The translations under genes and the position numbers were made by a program. 64,000 bases of DNA from Terriglobia bacterium (lineage in GTDB: Bacteria; Acidobacteriota; Thermoanaerobaculia; Thermoanaerobaculales; Thermoanaerobaculaceae). The stretch is taken from the NCBI GenBank assembly GCA_020073245.1, contig JAIQFQ010000001.1:1-64000 (forward strand). The letters run 5' to 3'. The notes below the pieces were generated by a model that did not search any database, had not been told where the DNA came from, and saw only the letters and a program-made list of their open reading frames with translations. The stretch's first letter is position 1. Each line of letters begins with the position of its first letter. Of this stretch, positions 27,576 to 35,206 are shown piece after piece.

Positions 27576-27841
27576 GAGGACGTTGGCTCGCGCCCGTCGT
27601 GGCGGCGTGCATCGCCGTCACCGCGCGGGCCCAACTGCCTGCCCCCGCGGAGAACCCGGCCCTGACTCTCGTGCACGAGCTGGCCGCCCGGCAGTTCGAC
27701 AAGGCGGCGGCCAGGTTCGACGAGCGCATAGCTCGTGCGCTGCCGGTCGCTCGGCTCGAAGCGGTCTGGGACGGCCTGATCGCGCAGGCGGGCGCGTGCC
27801 CGGAGGCCGCCAAGATCCTCCGCGCGGCGGGCGCTCACTGA
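27572..27841 (+). CDS. stand-alone DUF3887-like exported protein
   Basis: The 89-residue protein has a signal (RGRWLAPVVAACIAVTARA) and then ALTLVHELAARQFDKAAARF, DERIARALPVARLEAVWDGL and a C-terminal AQAGACPEAAKIL. This resembles the DUF3887 domain, which commonly precedes an alpha/beta hydrolase in exported enzymes. The hydrolase part is missing here, and the frame ends cleanly, so it is either a natural one-domain form or a truncated one. It overlaps the GntR gene by four bases and a hairpin follows directly. Confidence 0.65.
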   Translation: MRGRWLAPVVAACIAVTARAQLPAPAENPALTLVHELAARQFDKAAARFDERIARALPVARLEAVWDGLIAQAGACPEAAKILRAAGAH

Positions 27842-27863
27842 CCGGGCGGCCACCGCGCCCGGT
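27841..27863 (+). terminator. hairpin terminator after the GntR/DUF3887 unit
   Basis: ACCGGGCG, 7-base loop, CGCCCGGT (perfect 8-bp stem), followed by CCAGGTTCGTTTCGTT. It starts at the last base of the DUF3887 gene stop and lies between convergent genes. Confidence 0.55.
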
Positions 27864-27878
27864 CCAGGTTCGTTTCGT

Positions 27879-28658
27879 TCAACTCCGGGCGCCGAGGAAT
27901 CTGCGGATCTGCGCTTCGATGCCCGGCTGGTCGGCAAGCCGGCCCCGCCCCTCCGTCCTGGTGCTCGCCGTGCGCCATATCGCCCTCACGGCGTTACCGA
28001 CAGGGTTGGCCATGAAGATCTCCCGCTGGCGTCCGACGGCGCGGGTGAAGTCGCCGGAAAAGGCCGCCGCCGAGACCGACCGGCACCTCACGCCCCGCGT
28101 CCGCAACCACTTCACGGCGTCGCAGTGGGCCGCGAAGAGCTGCTCCGGCGTCGCGCCGAGGATGCACTGGCGAAACGACCCGGCGTCACCCGGAAGGGTG
28201 CCGCCGCGGCGGTTCGCACTGGTCGTCAGACCGCCGCGCTCGCCCTCCAGCAGAGAGATGAAGTCCGACGCGACGACCGCCGGGACCGTGCCGGTGCGGA
28301 AGACGGTTCCGTACACCGGCTCGATCGGATGGACCAGGCCGACGAGCGTGGCGGCAGGCGCCATGCCGACCGTGTACGTCGGCCCGGCAGGCTCGAACCC
28401 CAGCGCCTTGTAGCGCTCCACCAGGGCGTCAAGGGCCGGATCGGCCGGCGCCGTCGTCGGCGTGAGCGACACCTCCCGAGGAAGCGCGGCAGCAACGATC
28501 ATCACCACGCTGGCGACGAGAAGCGCAGACCCCGCGAGCACCATCACCAGGTAGCGCGCCGGACCGAGGGGCGCAAGCAACGCAGGGGGGTGGAACAGCA
28601 TCCAGCCGATCACGATACCTACCACGATGGGCATCACCTTCGCGGCCGCGTCCTTCAC
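27879..28658 (-). CDS. membrane-anchored protein of unknown function
   Basis: The 259-residue protein has two membrane helices near the N-terminus (about 9-30 and 36-60), followed by a soluble region of about 190 residues. That region contains GFEPAGPTYTVGMAPAATLV and later QLFAAHCDAVKWLRTRGVRC. I do not recognise a domain. The start is GTG 28658, but an ATG at 28634 is also possible. A short hydrophobic stretch near IEPVYGTVFRTGTVPAVVAS may be a domain strand. It lies 56 bases after the DUF5777 gene on the same strand. Confidence 0.7.
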   Translation of the reverse strand: MKDAAAKVMPIVVGIVIGWMLFHPPALLAPLGPARYLVMVLAGSALLVASVVMIVAAALPREVSLTPTTAPADPALDALVERYKALGFEPAGPTYTVGMAPAATLVGLVHPIEPVYGTVFRTGTVPAVVASDFISLLEGERGGLTTSANRRGGTLPGDAGSFRQCILGATPEQLFAAHCDAVKWLRTRGVRCRSVSAAAFSGDFTRAVGRQREIFMANPVGNAVRAIWRTASTRTEGRGRLADQPGIEAQIRRFLGARS

Positions 28659-28713
28659 GGAGACAATCGTATCTCAGACCCGCCGGGCGCCGACTCCGGC
28701 GCGCCCCGGAACG

Positions 28714-29499
28714 CTACTCAGGGAAACGTCGGATGAGGTTGAACCCCAGCCGGACGTCGCCGCGGTTGAATCCGCCGGGGATGTCGGAGCCGGCGATCAG
28801 ATCGGTGGTCGTGGCCCGCGAGTTGCCGAAGTAGATCAGGAAGGCATGGCCGGGAACGCGCTTGACGAAGCCGACGGCCCAAGCGGCATGCGAGCTCGAG
28901 ACGTCGCGGTTCGCGGGGACCGCCTCGCCCGCGATGTCCCATGCATGAGGGAGGTGGAGCGAGATTCCGAGCCCTACGTTCCTCGCCTTCCTCAGCGTCG
29001 GCGTATCCGAGACGAACGTCGGCACCACGAACACATCGAGCGAGCTTCCAAACCGCCGCGCGATCACGACCTGGGCGAACCCGGCCCAACGGTCCTTCAA
29101 ACCGGAGACGGCTCGGTAGTCACTCCCGAAGCGGAACGCCACCCCGAGCGGGAATGATCGCCCCTGCCGGAGCGCGGTCCACTTGAGCGCCGCCTCGTAC
29201 TCCTTGAAAAGCGCCGAGCGGTACACCTCCGCATCGAGCCCGTGGCCGAACCCCATCGCGAGCCCAATGCCGATGTCGGCCGACGAGTCGAGGCCGTAGA
29301 GGTTCCCCGCTCCGGCATGGCTGACCGTATCGGTAAAGCGATGCGTGAAGAGCACCTGCATCGTGCCACCCGTGAGGGCGAGATGCGTCGGCAGGTTGAC
29401 GAGGCGGGTCTGGAGCTCCGGCTGCGCCACGTCCTGTGCCGCCACCAGCCCCGGGACGATGAGAGTGATGATTGCAGTCAGGATGAGTCTTCGTGCCAT
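28714..29499 (-). CDS. DUF5777 family beta-barrel protein
   Basis: The 261-residue protein has a Sec signal (LILTAIITLIVPGLVAAQ), then short amphipathic strands typical of an outer membrane barrel and the blocks LPTHLALTGGTMQVLFTHRF and LDSSADIGIGLAMGFGHGLD that mark DUF5777. The C-terminal strand ends in Pro-Glu rather than Phe. Members are found mainly in Acidobacteriota and Bacteroidota and are often next to a cytochrome-like lipoprotein and YceI, as here (29511). Function unknown. It lies 11 bases after the lipoprotein gene. Confidence 0.82.
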   Translation of the reverse strand: MARRLILTAIITLIVPGLVAAQDVAQPELQTRLVNLPTHLALTGGTMQVLFTHRFTDTVSHAGAGNLYGLDSSADIGIGLAMGFGHGLDAEVYRSALFKEYEAALKWTALRQGRSFPLGVAFRFGSDYRAVSGLKDRWAGFAQVVIARRFGSSLDVFVVPTFVSDTPTLRKARNVGLGISLHLPHAWDIAGEAVPANRDVSSSHAAWAVGFVKRVPGHAFLIYFGNSRATTTDLIAGSDIPGGFNRGDVRLGFNLIRRFPE

Positions 29500-29510
29500 G
29501 GCCGAGCCCC

Positions 29511-30002
29511 TCAGTCCTGCGGCGCGCCCCGCTGCACCCAGTCGATCACCAGCTGGATCTGGGCCGCGGTCAGCGTGCCGCCGTTCGGCATTCGCAAACC
29601 CGTGATGTCGGGATCTCCCCGAAGCTTCTTCACCATGTACGACCGGTCCGGAGAACCCGGCTCGATCCGGTTGAGGTCCGGCCGCTCCACAGAATGCACG
29701 CGGACGATGTTGCCGTACGCCGCTCCCGCAGCGAGGCTCATGCCCTGTTGCGGCCCCAGACTCGCGTGGCAGCCCGCGATCGCACAGTTGGCCGTGAAGA
29801 TCTCGTTCTGCACCCTCGTGAACGTGGCGCTCGGGTTCGGCGTCGGACTCACGGTCGGCTCGAACGGCAGCTTCTTCTCACCGCAACCCGACGCAACCAC
29901 GGCCGCTACACCGAGCGCCAATGCGAGCGCAGCGCGGAACGGCGCGCAGGTCGCTGAGCGACCAGCGCCCGATTCCCCACGACCGCTCTTCCCTTCGTCC
30001 AT
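29511..30002 (-). CDS. lipoprotein with CX4CH motif (cytochrome-like)
   Basis: The 163-residue protein has a long N-terminal signal and a lipobox (ALGVAAVVASGC), so it should be a periplasmic or outer-membrane lipoprotein. The region at about 75-160 has IFTANCAIAGCHAS, a spacing of C-x4-C-H rather than the canonical heme motif C-x2-C-H, and then MPNGGTLTAAQIQLVIDWVQ, close to the usual C-terminal helix of cytochrome c-like domains that take part in electron transfer. Start at 30002 follows GGGGGCGG. It is encoded just before the DUF5777 barrel, and the pair is a frequent one. Confidence 0.78.
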   Translation of the reverse strand: MDEGKSGRGESGAGRSATCAPFRAALALALGVAAVVASGCGEKKLPFEPTVSPTPNPSATFTRVQNEIFTANCAIAGCHASLGPQQGMSLAAGAAYGNIVRVHSVERPDLNRIEPGSPDRSYMVKKLRGDPDITGLRMPNGGTLTAAQIQLVIDWVQRGAPQD

Positions 30003-30057
30003 AACCGCCCCCGATCGTTTCCAGCACACCTCGCAGCCCGACACGGCGGCCACCCAC

Positions 30058-30095
30058 CCGCCGCCGGGCGACTCCGTCGAGTCACCCGGCGGCGG
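30058..30095. terminator. strong GC hairpin between the CHRD and lipoprotein genes
   Basis: CCGCCGCCGGG, one mismatch, GACTC, loop CGTC, GAGTC, one mismatch, CCCGGCGGCGG. It has 16 pairs. It could stop transcription from the CHRD gene or shape the lipoprotein leader. There is no T run on the minus strand, so a rho-independent role is unproven. Confidence 0.5.
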
Positions 30096-30164
30096 CATCC
30101 AGAGTTCATCTATTCTACCAAGCGAGCAGCGTATCACCAGCGACGCGGCGCCAGCCGGTTGCTC

Positions 30165-32270
30165 TCAGTATCCGTAACCATAGTCCGTCACCGTGATCCT
30201 CCGTGTCGGGGGATGCGGATCGCTCACACCATCGGTGTTCTTCACCGTGAAGGTCACGATGTAGACGCCCGCAGCCGAGAAGGCGTGTGTGGCGGTGACG
30301 CCGGTTGCGGTGGTGCCGTCGCCGAAGTCCCATTCCCCGGTCAACGTCTCGCCTTTGGGGTCGGTCCCCGTGCCTGCGAAGCTGACCAGGTAGCCCGTGT
30401 ACGCCGAGGCGTCGGCTGCAGGCGTGGTGATGGTCCCCGTCGGCGGGCCCGAGCTCTGGGCCTGCGTCACCGTGACCCTTCGCGTCGGGGGGTTGGGGTC
30501 GCTCAGACCGTCGGTGTTCGTGGCGGTCATCGTGACCGTGAACGTACCTGTGCTCGTATAGGTGTGCGAGGTCGTGTAGCCCGATCCCGAGCCCCCGTCA
30601 CCGAAATTCCACGCCACCGTCAGCGCTTCGCCCTGTGGATCGCTGCAAGAGCCCTGGAAGGCGACCGGGGTTCCCACCGTTCCCGCGGCGTCTGCAGGTG
30701 GCTCCGTGATCGTCCCCAGAGGTGAGAGACTCTGCGCCCCGGTCACCGGCTGCGTCAATGCCGCCGGAACCGGGATCGGTGTTTGGTGGATGCCATCGTC
30801 CGTGACGTTGTCCGCCAGCGAGGAGAAGAGGAAGACCGGCTTCGTGGCAGTGAACGTGATGAAGAAGTTGGCGAGCGTGTCCTGACTCGAGGGGATCCCC
30901 GGGATGAACTGGTAGAACGCGGCCTGGTCGTCGGCCCACGGCGGCAGCGTCGTCTTCGAGGGCGGCGCGACCAGCACGCCGTCGGGGGTGCGGACGTTGA
31001 ACGTCACGTCGATCGAATACGGGCTCGGATTGAAGTAACCCACGTTCGTGCGGGAGCCCAGACCGTCGGCCTTTGGCCGGTTGGAGTTGAGGAGCAACGC
31101 GCCGGAGGTGAGGGCGCCGTTCAACCCGAGACCCGGGTTGTCCTCTCCGAAGGTGCCGCCGCCAACCGGACGCTGGTCGTTGTAGTTGCGGGCCGTCTCC
31201 GCGAACGGAACCGCCGAGAGGAGACGGATCGCCCCGCGAGTGCCCGCCCCGAACAGCACACTCACGACGTCGTCGTACACGGCTTCGCCGCCTGCAGGGA
31301 TCACGAACTGCGCCCTGGTCGCCGGTCCGGTCGCGTTGGTGACGCCGTGCGGGTACCACTCACCGTACACCGTGGCAGGCTCGTCGGTCAGGCTCATCGC
31401 CCTCATGTCGGTGCGGAAGAAGCTTGTCCCCAGCCCCGCATTGTGGGCCGCGACCGTGAGCATGGCCTCGAATTCCGTCGCTGCGAGCTGGCCCCGTAAC
31501 GCACCGTTGGGAAAGTCAGCGTTGTGAATGTTGACGTAGTGCACGTCGGGGGCCGCCTGGATCGCCGCGAGAGTCGCCGGGTCGACAGCCACGTTCCCAA
31601 ACGCCTGCCCATTCGTGAAGCTCGGCGAAAGCCCAACCAACACCGGTCCGGATGTGCCGGCCCCTCCGGTGTGAATGTGCGCCGCCGTCGGCGCCCCGAT
31701 GCCCGTCTCCCAGAGGTAGTAGTACAGCTTCGATGCTCCCGAGTCGAAGATGACGGCCGCGAACCCCTGGCCCGAGGGAGAACCTCCCCCCGACTCTCGA
31801 AAACCGAGCAGCGTCGTGGCGAGCGCAAAACCGCTCGGGCCATCGCCGAGCAACTGCCCGCGCATGGCACCGTTCGGGTACGGGCCGTTGTGGACGTTGA
31901 CGTAGTACCCAACCGGGTTGTCCAAGATCGGCTGAGTCGTCGCCGTATCGACAGGCACCGACCCCGCCGCCATGTACGTGTTCGTCCCAACGGAGCTCCA
32001 TACCGGGTCGAGGCCAATCAGCACCCCACCCGACACCCCCTGGTTGCCGGTGTGGATGTGGGCCGCCACCGGACTCGCGATGTTTTGAACCCACAAGAAG
32101 TAGTACACGTTGGTGCCGTTGATCGTGATCACTGCCAGGCCTCGCCCGGCGGGATCGCCACCGCCCGTCTCCCGCGAGCCCGACATCGTCGTGGTGAAGG
32201 TCTGTGCGCTACCAGACACCGCACCGATTACGAGAAACATCGTGAACAGAATGAAGCTGAGCCTCTTCAT
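30165..32270 (-). CDS. exported CHRD-PKD protein
   Basis: This 701-residue protein starts at ATG 32270 (GGGAGGG upstream) with a signal (LSFILFTMFLVIGAVSGSAQ). Two CHRD domains follow (about 24-145 and 147-265), each with an AAHIHTG motif, YYFLW or YYYLW and VN(V/I)HN. They are followed by a mixed region (about 270-520) with no clear domain, and two PKD domains (about 530-615 and 620-700), each with WxFGDG and a TYTSTGTFTVT- or HAFSAAGVYIVTF-like segment. It is a secreted or surface protein. CHRD domains have no known enzyme role; PKD domains bind proteins or carbohydrates. It is unlikely to be in one operon with the sigma remnant. Confidence 0.85.
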   Translation of the reverse strand: MKRLSFILFTMFLVIGAVSGSAQTFTTTMSGSRETGGGDPAGRGLAVITINGTNVYYFLWVQNIASPVAAHIHTGNQGVSGGVLIGLDPVWSSVGTNTYMAAGSVPVDTATTQPILDNPVGYYVNVHNGPYPNGAMRGQLLGDGPSGFALATTLLGFRESGGGSPSGQGFAAVIFDSGASKLYYYLWETGIGAPTAAHIHTGGAGTSGPVLVGLSPSFTNGQAFGNVAVDPATLAAIQAAPDVHYVNIHNADFPNGALRGQLAATEFEAMLTVAAHNAGLGTSFFRTDMRAMSLTDEPATVYGEWYPHGVTNATGPATRAQFVIPAGGEAVYDDVVSVLFGAGTRGAIRLLSAVPFAETARNYNDQRPVGGGTFGEDNPGLGLNGALTSGALLLNSNRPKADGLGSRTNVGYFNPSPYSIDVTFNVRTPDGVLVAPPSKTTLPPWADDQAAFYQFIPGIPSSQDTLANFFITFTATKPVFLFSSLADNVTDDGIHQTPIPVPAALTQPVTGAQSLSPLGTITEPPADAAGTVGTPVAFQGSCSDPQGEALTVAWNFGDGGSGSGYTTSHTYTSTGTFTVTMTATNTDGLSDPNPPTRRVTVTQAQSSGPPTGTITTPAADASAYTGYLVSFAGTGTDPKGETLTGEWDFGDGTTATGVTATHAFSAAGVYIVTFTVKNTDGVSDPHPPTRRITVTDYGYGY

Positions 32271-32795
32271 AAAACCCTCCCTGATTCTTCCCGTGCCAAA
32301 ATCCAGTGCACCAAGAAACCTCTTCCAGCCGGCGAGCGGGCCGTTCGTGACGCCGTGTCTGCCCGCTCCATCTGCCTCAACCCTGCTGGTGCCCATCTGC
32401 GTCCTCCCTCGGCCACGGGCTCGTCGCTGTGCCGACTCCCCACGTTCGCGCCTTGCTTCCGCGGCGGTGTGCATCCGCCGGATGCAACGAAAGTGAGTCT
32501 GCACGCCAGAATCAGTCTCAACGTGTATCTCTTGTCACACCTGGATGGCTCGGAATGGCGTCGCAATCGATCCATGTGCAGAGGGCGGTGAGATTCGTCA
32601 CACACCCCACCGGCTCGGCAACGTCTCAAGCTCTGGTACCTCCGTGGCGAGCGAGCCGGCCGACGCGAACCGTCATCCGTTCGGTGCGAGGAGTCTCGCC
32701 TCTTAGGACGCAGCACGCCGTTCGGCCGGGCATTGGAGTGTGTCAAGCAATGGGAAGCGGCCGGTGCTGCGCTGTCGGAACTTGGGCGTCAGGAG
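32271..32795. other. intergenic region, no gene recognised
   Basis: These 525 bases separate the cupin anti-sigma gene end from the CHRD gene start. Several open frames exist but none has protein-like composition. GTCACAC occurs twice (about 32535 and 32600). It must hold the CHRD promoter; no strong boxes were found. Confidence 0.35.
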
Positions 32796-33488
32796 CTATC
32801 CACGACACCCGGTTCCACTGCGGGTGCTACACCTTCGAGCCTCGACCATCAGCTCGTCGTGCAACGAGGAGGTGATCAGCATGACGCAGCCCTGGCGGGT
32901 GAAGTGCGTTCCGTGGATGGAGCCGCCCTCCCTGCGCAAGGAGTCGCCGGCATGCATGTGAAACTCTCCGTCGCTGAGGTCGCCCTCGAGGAGGTAACGC
33001 TCCTCCGGCCCACCGCGGCGGTGGGACGGGTAGGTCGCCCCGGACTCCATGCGGACCAACAGCGTCATGCGGTCGTTCGCGGGGTCGACCAACAGGCCCT
33101 GGGCAGACACCCCTGCAACCCCGGTAGGTTCCCAACCCGGTTCTCCGGCCGGCACGAAGATGGGACCTCCTGTGGCCAGACTGAGCGCCCATTTCCTCCA
33201 GCCCTGCGCCGGGCGCGTCTCGGCGGCACTCTCGTTGGCTGCCGGGCCACCAGCGAGCGACGCGACTCGGTCGAGCAGCTTAGCCCGTAACTCGGAGGGC
33301 GGGTCCGCCGTTGGCACGAGCAGAGCGAGAGCAGAGGCCACAACCTTGAGCTGCCGTACCTCACCCTCGCACGCGGGGCAGGCCGCCAGGTGCTCCTCGA
33401 ACTCCCGAGCTTCCTGCCGTGGCAGGCAGAACAGCACGTAGAGCGCGGCGTGCTTGGCGGCGTCGTCGTGAGAAGCGCGCGCGCTCAA
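32796..33488 (-). CDS. ChrR-type cupin anti-sigma factor
   Basis: The 230-residue protein has an N-terminal anti-sigma domain with an HxxxCxxC zinc motif (HLAACPAC, about 33-40) and a C-terminal cupin (about 115-215) with SHRRGGPEERYLLEGDL and HMHAGDSL. ChrR in Rhodobacter responds to singlet oxygen through the same two domains, with His and Glu binding a metal. In the first cupin motif the usual HxH(x)n is replaced by SHRRGG, so the metal site may differ. The gene overlaps the sigma-region-4 gene by four bases (ATGA). The last 15 residues (ending TRSGTGCRG) look loose and may be extended. Confidence 0.85.
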   Translation of the reverse strand: MSARASHDDAAKHAALYVLFCLPRQEAREFEEHLAACPACEGEVRQLKVVASALALLVPTADPPSELRAKLLDRVASLAGGPAANESAAETRPAQGWRKWALSLATGGPIFVPAGEPGWEPTGVAGVSAQGLLVDPANDRMTLLVRMESGATYPSHRRGGPEERYLLEGDLSDGEFHMHAGDSLRREGGSIHGTHFTRQGCVMLITSSLHDELMVEARRCSTRSGTGCRG

Positions 33489-33736
33489 GACCCCACCTTC
33501 GCCGTCTCGGTCAGGGTCCGGCGAAGTGTGGCGATCCCGGTTCGGATCCTTGTCTTTATCGTTCTCAGCGGCTGGCCGAGCGCCTCTGCCACTTCAGTGT
33601 GCGAGAGCCCGTCGAAGTACGCGGCGACGATCGCCTTCCGCTGCTCCTCGGGGATCGACTGCAATGCAAGTCGGACGCGCCGCGCGAGGTCGGCATCGGA
33701 CGCCGCCGTCTCGGGGCTCGGCTGGGGATCCGGCAC
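33485..33736 (-). pseudogene. ECF sigma factor reduced to region 4 (no region 2)
   Basis: The 83-residue product from GTG 33736 is a sigma region 4: ALQSIPEEQRKAIVAAYFDG, then the HTH LSHTEVAEALGQPLRTIKTRI. No start codon exists in the open frame upstream until a TGA at 33839-33841. That upstream stretch has RRTRKQPLE, the kind of linker that follows region 2.4 in SigK/RpoE-like factors, so the front half has been lost or frameshifted away. The overlap with the anti-sigma gene is intact. It might still be a region-4-only protein, but a decayed gene is more likely. Confidence 0.72.
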
Positions 33737-34151
33737 CTCAAACTCCAGCTCGAGAGGCTGCTCGCGCTCGAGCGGCTGCTTGCGCGTCCGCCGTGCTTTC
33801 TTCCCGCAGCTGACGCGGGATCTCCGGCCCGCGGAGGTTCACGTCCAGCAGCTCGCGGGAGAGCTTGTCGTCCGGGCAGATGCTCCGGTTGGCCTGGGTT
33901 CCCCTCGTGCCGGGTCAAGGTACACGACGCAGCACATTGGCGGCGGTCAGGGGGAGTGTGTGCGCTGTCTCAACCGCCGTGGCCCCTCCCCTGAGAACGG
34001 GGACTACCGGCGCAGGGTACCGCCTCGCGCTTCGCCACTGGATACCCTCGGGCAGCTCACGGAGCGTACCGTCGTCCGGGCTCGCCCGGCCCAGGAACCT
34101 CACCATGAGGGCTCCTGGAAACCGCGGACCTCGCTCTCAGCCCGCCCCCCG
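33737..34151. other. 415-base gap with remnants
   Basis: No complete gene is visible between the sigma remnant and the methyltransferase end. One minus-strand frame at about 33743-33910 gives a fair protein-like piece (SICPDDKLSRELLDVNL) without a start. No sigma region 2 was found here in any frame by eye. Confidence 0.4.
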
Positions 34152-34985
34152 CTACATCGGTCTGAACAGGAGCGTTGGGTGATAGTCGCCCAACTCGTAC
34201 TCGGGGTAGAAACAACCCGCCAGGGAGAACTCCGGCGAGAAGACATCGGCAAGCTCCTCGACCGTCGGATACGTGACGGCGACCTGGACTCCCCGGTACC
34301 TTTCCATGATCTTCACCGCTCCTGGAGGCCAGCCGAAAGCACGGGCGACCGTCTCCGGCTCCTGGACGCCCTCGTGCCAGGCCTCCCACACGTCGGCGAG
34401 CTTCACACCCGAGGCGAGGTCCTTTTGAACCGATATCATCAGCCGCAGCCTGAACGCGCTGAAGCTCCCGATCAGGCCGGCGCGCATCGACTCGACGACC
34501 TCGGCTGGCCATTCGGACGGATCCCGCCTGCCGAACAGGCGGAGTGCGAGGATGCCATCAGGCCTCACGACCCGTCGCAGCTCCTCCTTCACGGCACGAT
34601 ACCCCTCCGGGTAGCTCATGTTGCTCAGGAAGCCATCGCCGATCACCACATCACTCGATCCGCTGCGGACCGGCATCGCCAGCCAGTTGCCCTGGACCAC
34701 CGCCGCATTGGGCCAGGAACGACCGGGCCAGACGTGACGGATCATGCCCGGAGAGGAGTCGACGGCAAGCAGGCGTGTACCGCCCGGCCACGGCATGGTC
34801 GCGATCTCCGGCGTGACCCCGAGAATCAACACCCGAGGCGACCTGTTTCCGGCAGAGCCGTACCACTCGTCGACCAGCCGCCGCATGATGGCTGTGTCTT
34901 TCGGACACGGACGGAGAGGTGGCTCCATCGTGTCCCATTGGAGCGCCCGATCTTCCCAGAAGTCTGCCGGATCGTTCTCCCGCAC
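34152..34985 (-). CDS. class I SAM-dependent methyltransferase
   Basis: The 277-residue protein has motif I VLILGVTPEIATMPWPGGTR in a less usual form, then LLAVDSSPGMI and AAVVQGNWLAMPVRSGSSDV, the order of a Rossmann methyltransferase, and RVVRPDGILALRLF as motif IV. The start is placed at GTG 34985, nine bases after GGGAGG; further in-frame extension to 35150 exists but lacks a site. The C-terminal 110 residues contain a small helical region (VWEAWHEGVQEPETVARAFG). The substrate cannot be told. It is divergent from the GT-C gene at 35207. Confidence 0.82.
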   Translation of the reverse strand: MRENDPADFWEDRALQWDTMEPPLRPCPKDTAIMRRLVDEWYGSAGNRSPRVLILGVTPEIATMPWPGGTRLLAVDSSPGMIRHVWPGRSWPNAAVVQGNWLAMPVRSGSSDVVIGDGFLSNMSYPEGYRAVKEELRRVVRPDGILALRLFGRRDPSEWPAEVVESMRAGLIGSFSAFRLRLMISVQKDLASGVKLADVWEAWHEGVQEPETVARAFGWPPGAVKIMERYRGVQVAVTYPTVEELADVFSPEFSLAGCFYPEYELGDYHPTLLFRPM

Positions 34986-35206
34986 GTCGTGCGACCTCCC
35001 AGTTCGAAGGGCCCCGTCCGGCCCGTCTCCACTCTCCCATTCGACGGGACCGGATTCAAGCGGCCGGCTGGAATGATCGCACGCCTTCGCGCCGGCGATC
35101 CCGCTGCGGGTGCACCGTGCGGGAAGGCGCCGACTGTGGGACCGCCGCAACCACGCGCCGGTGCGGCCGGTCGCCGGAACGTGGTGCCGGCGGGTAGACT
35201 GGCGCC

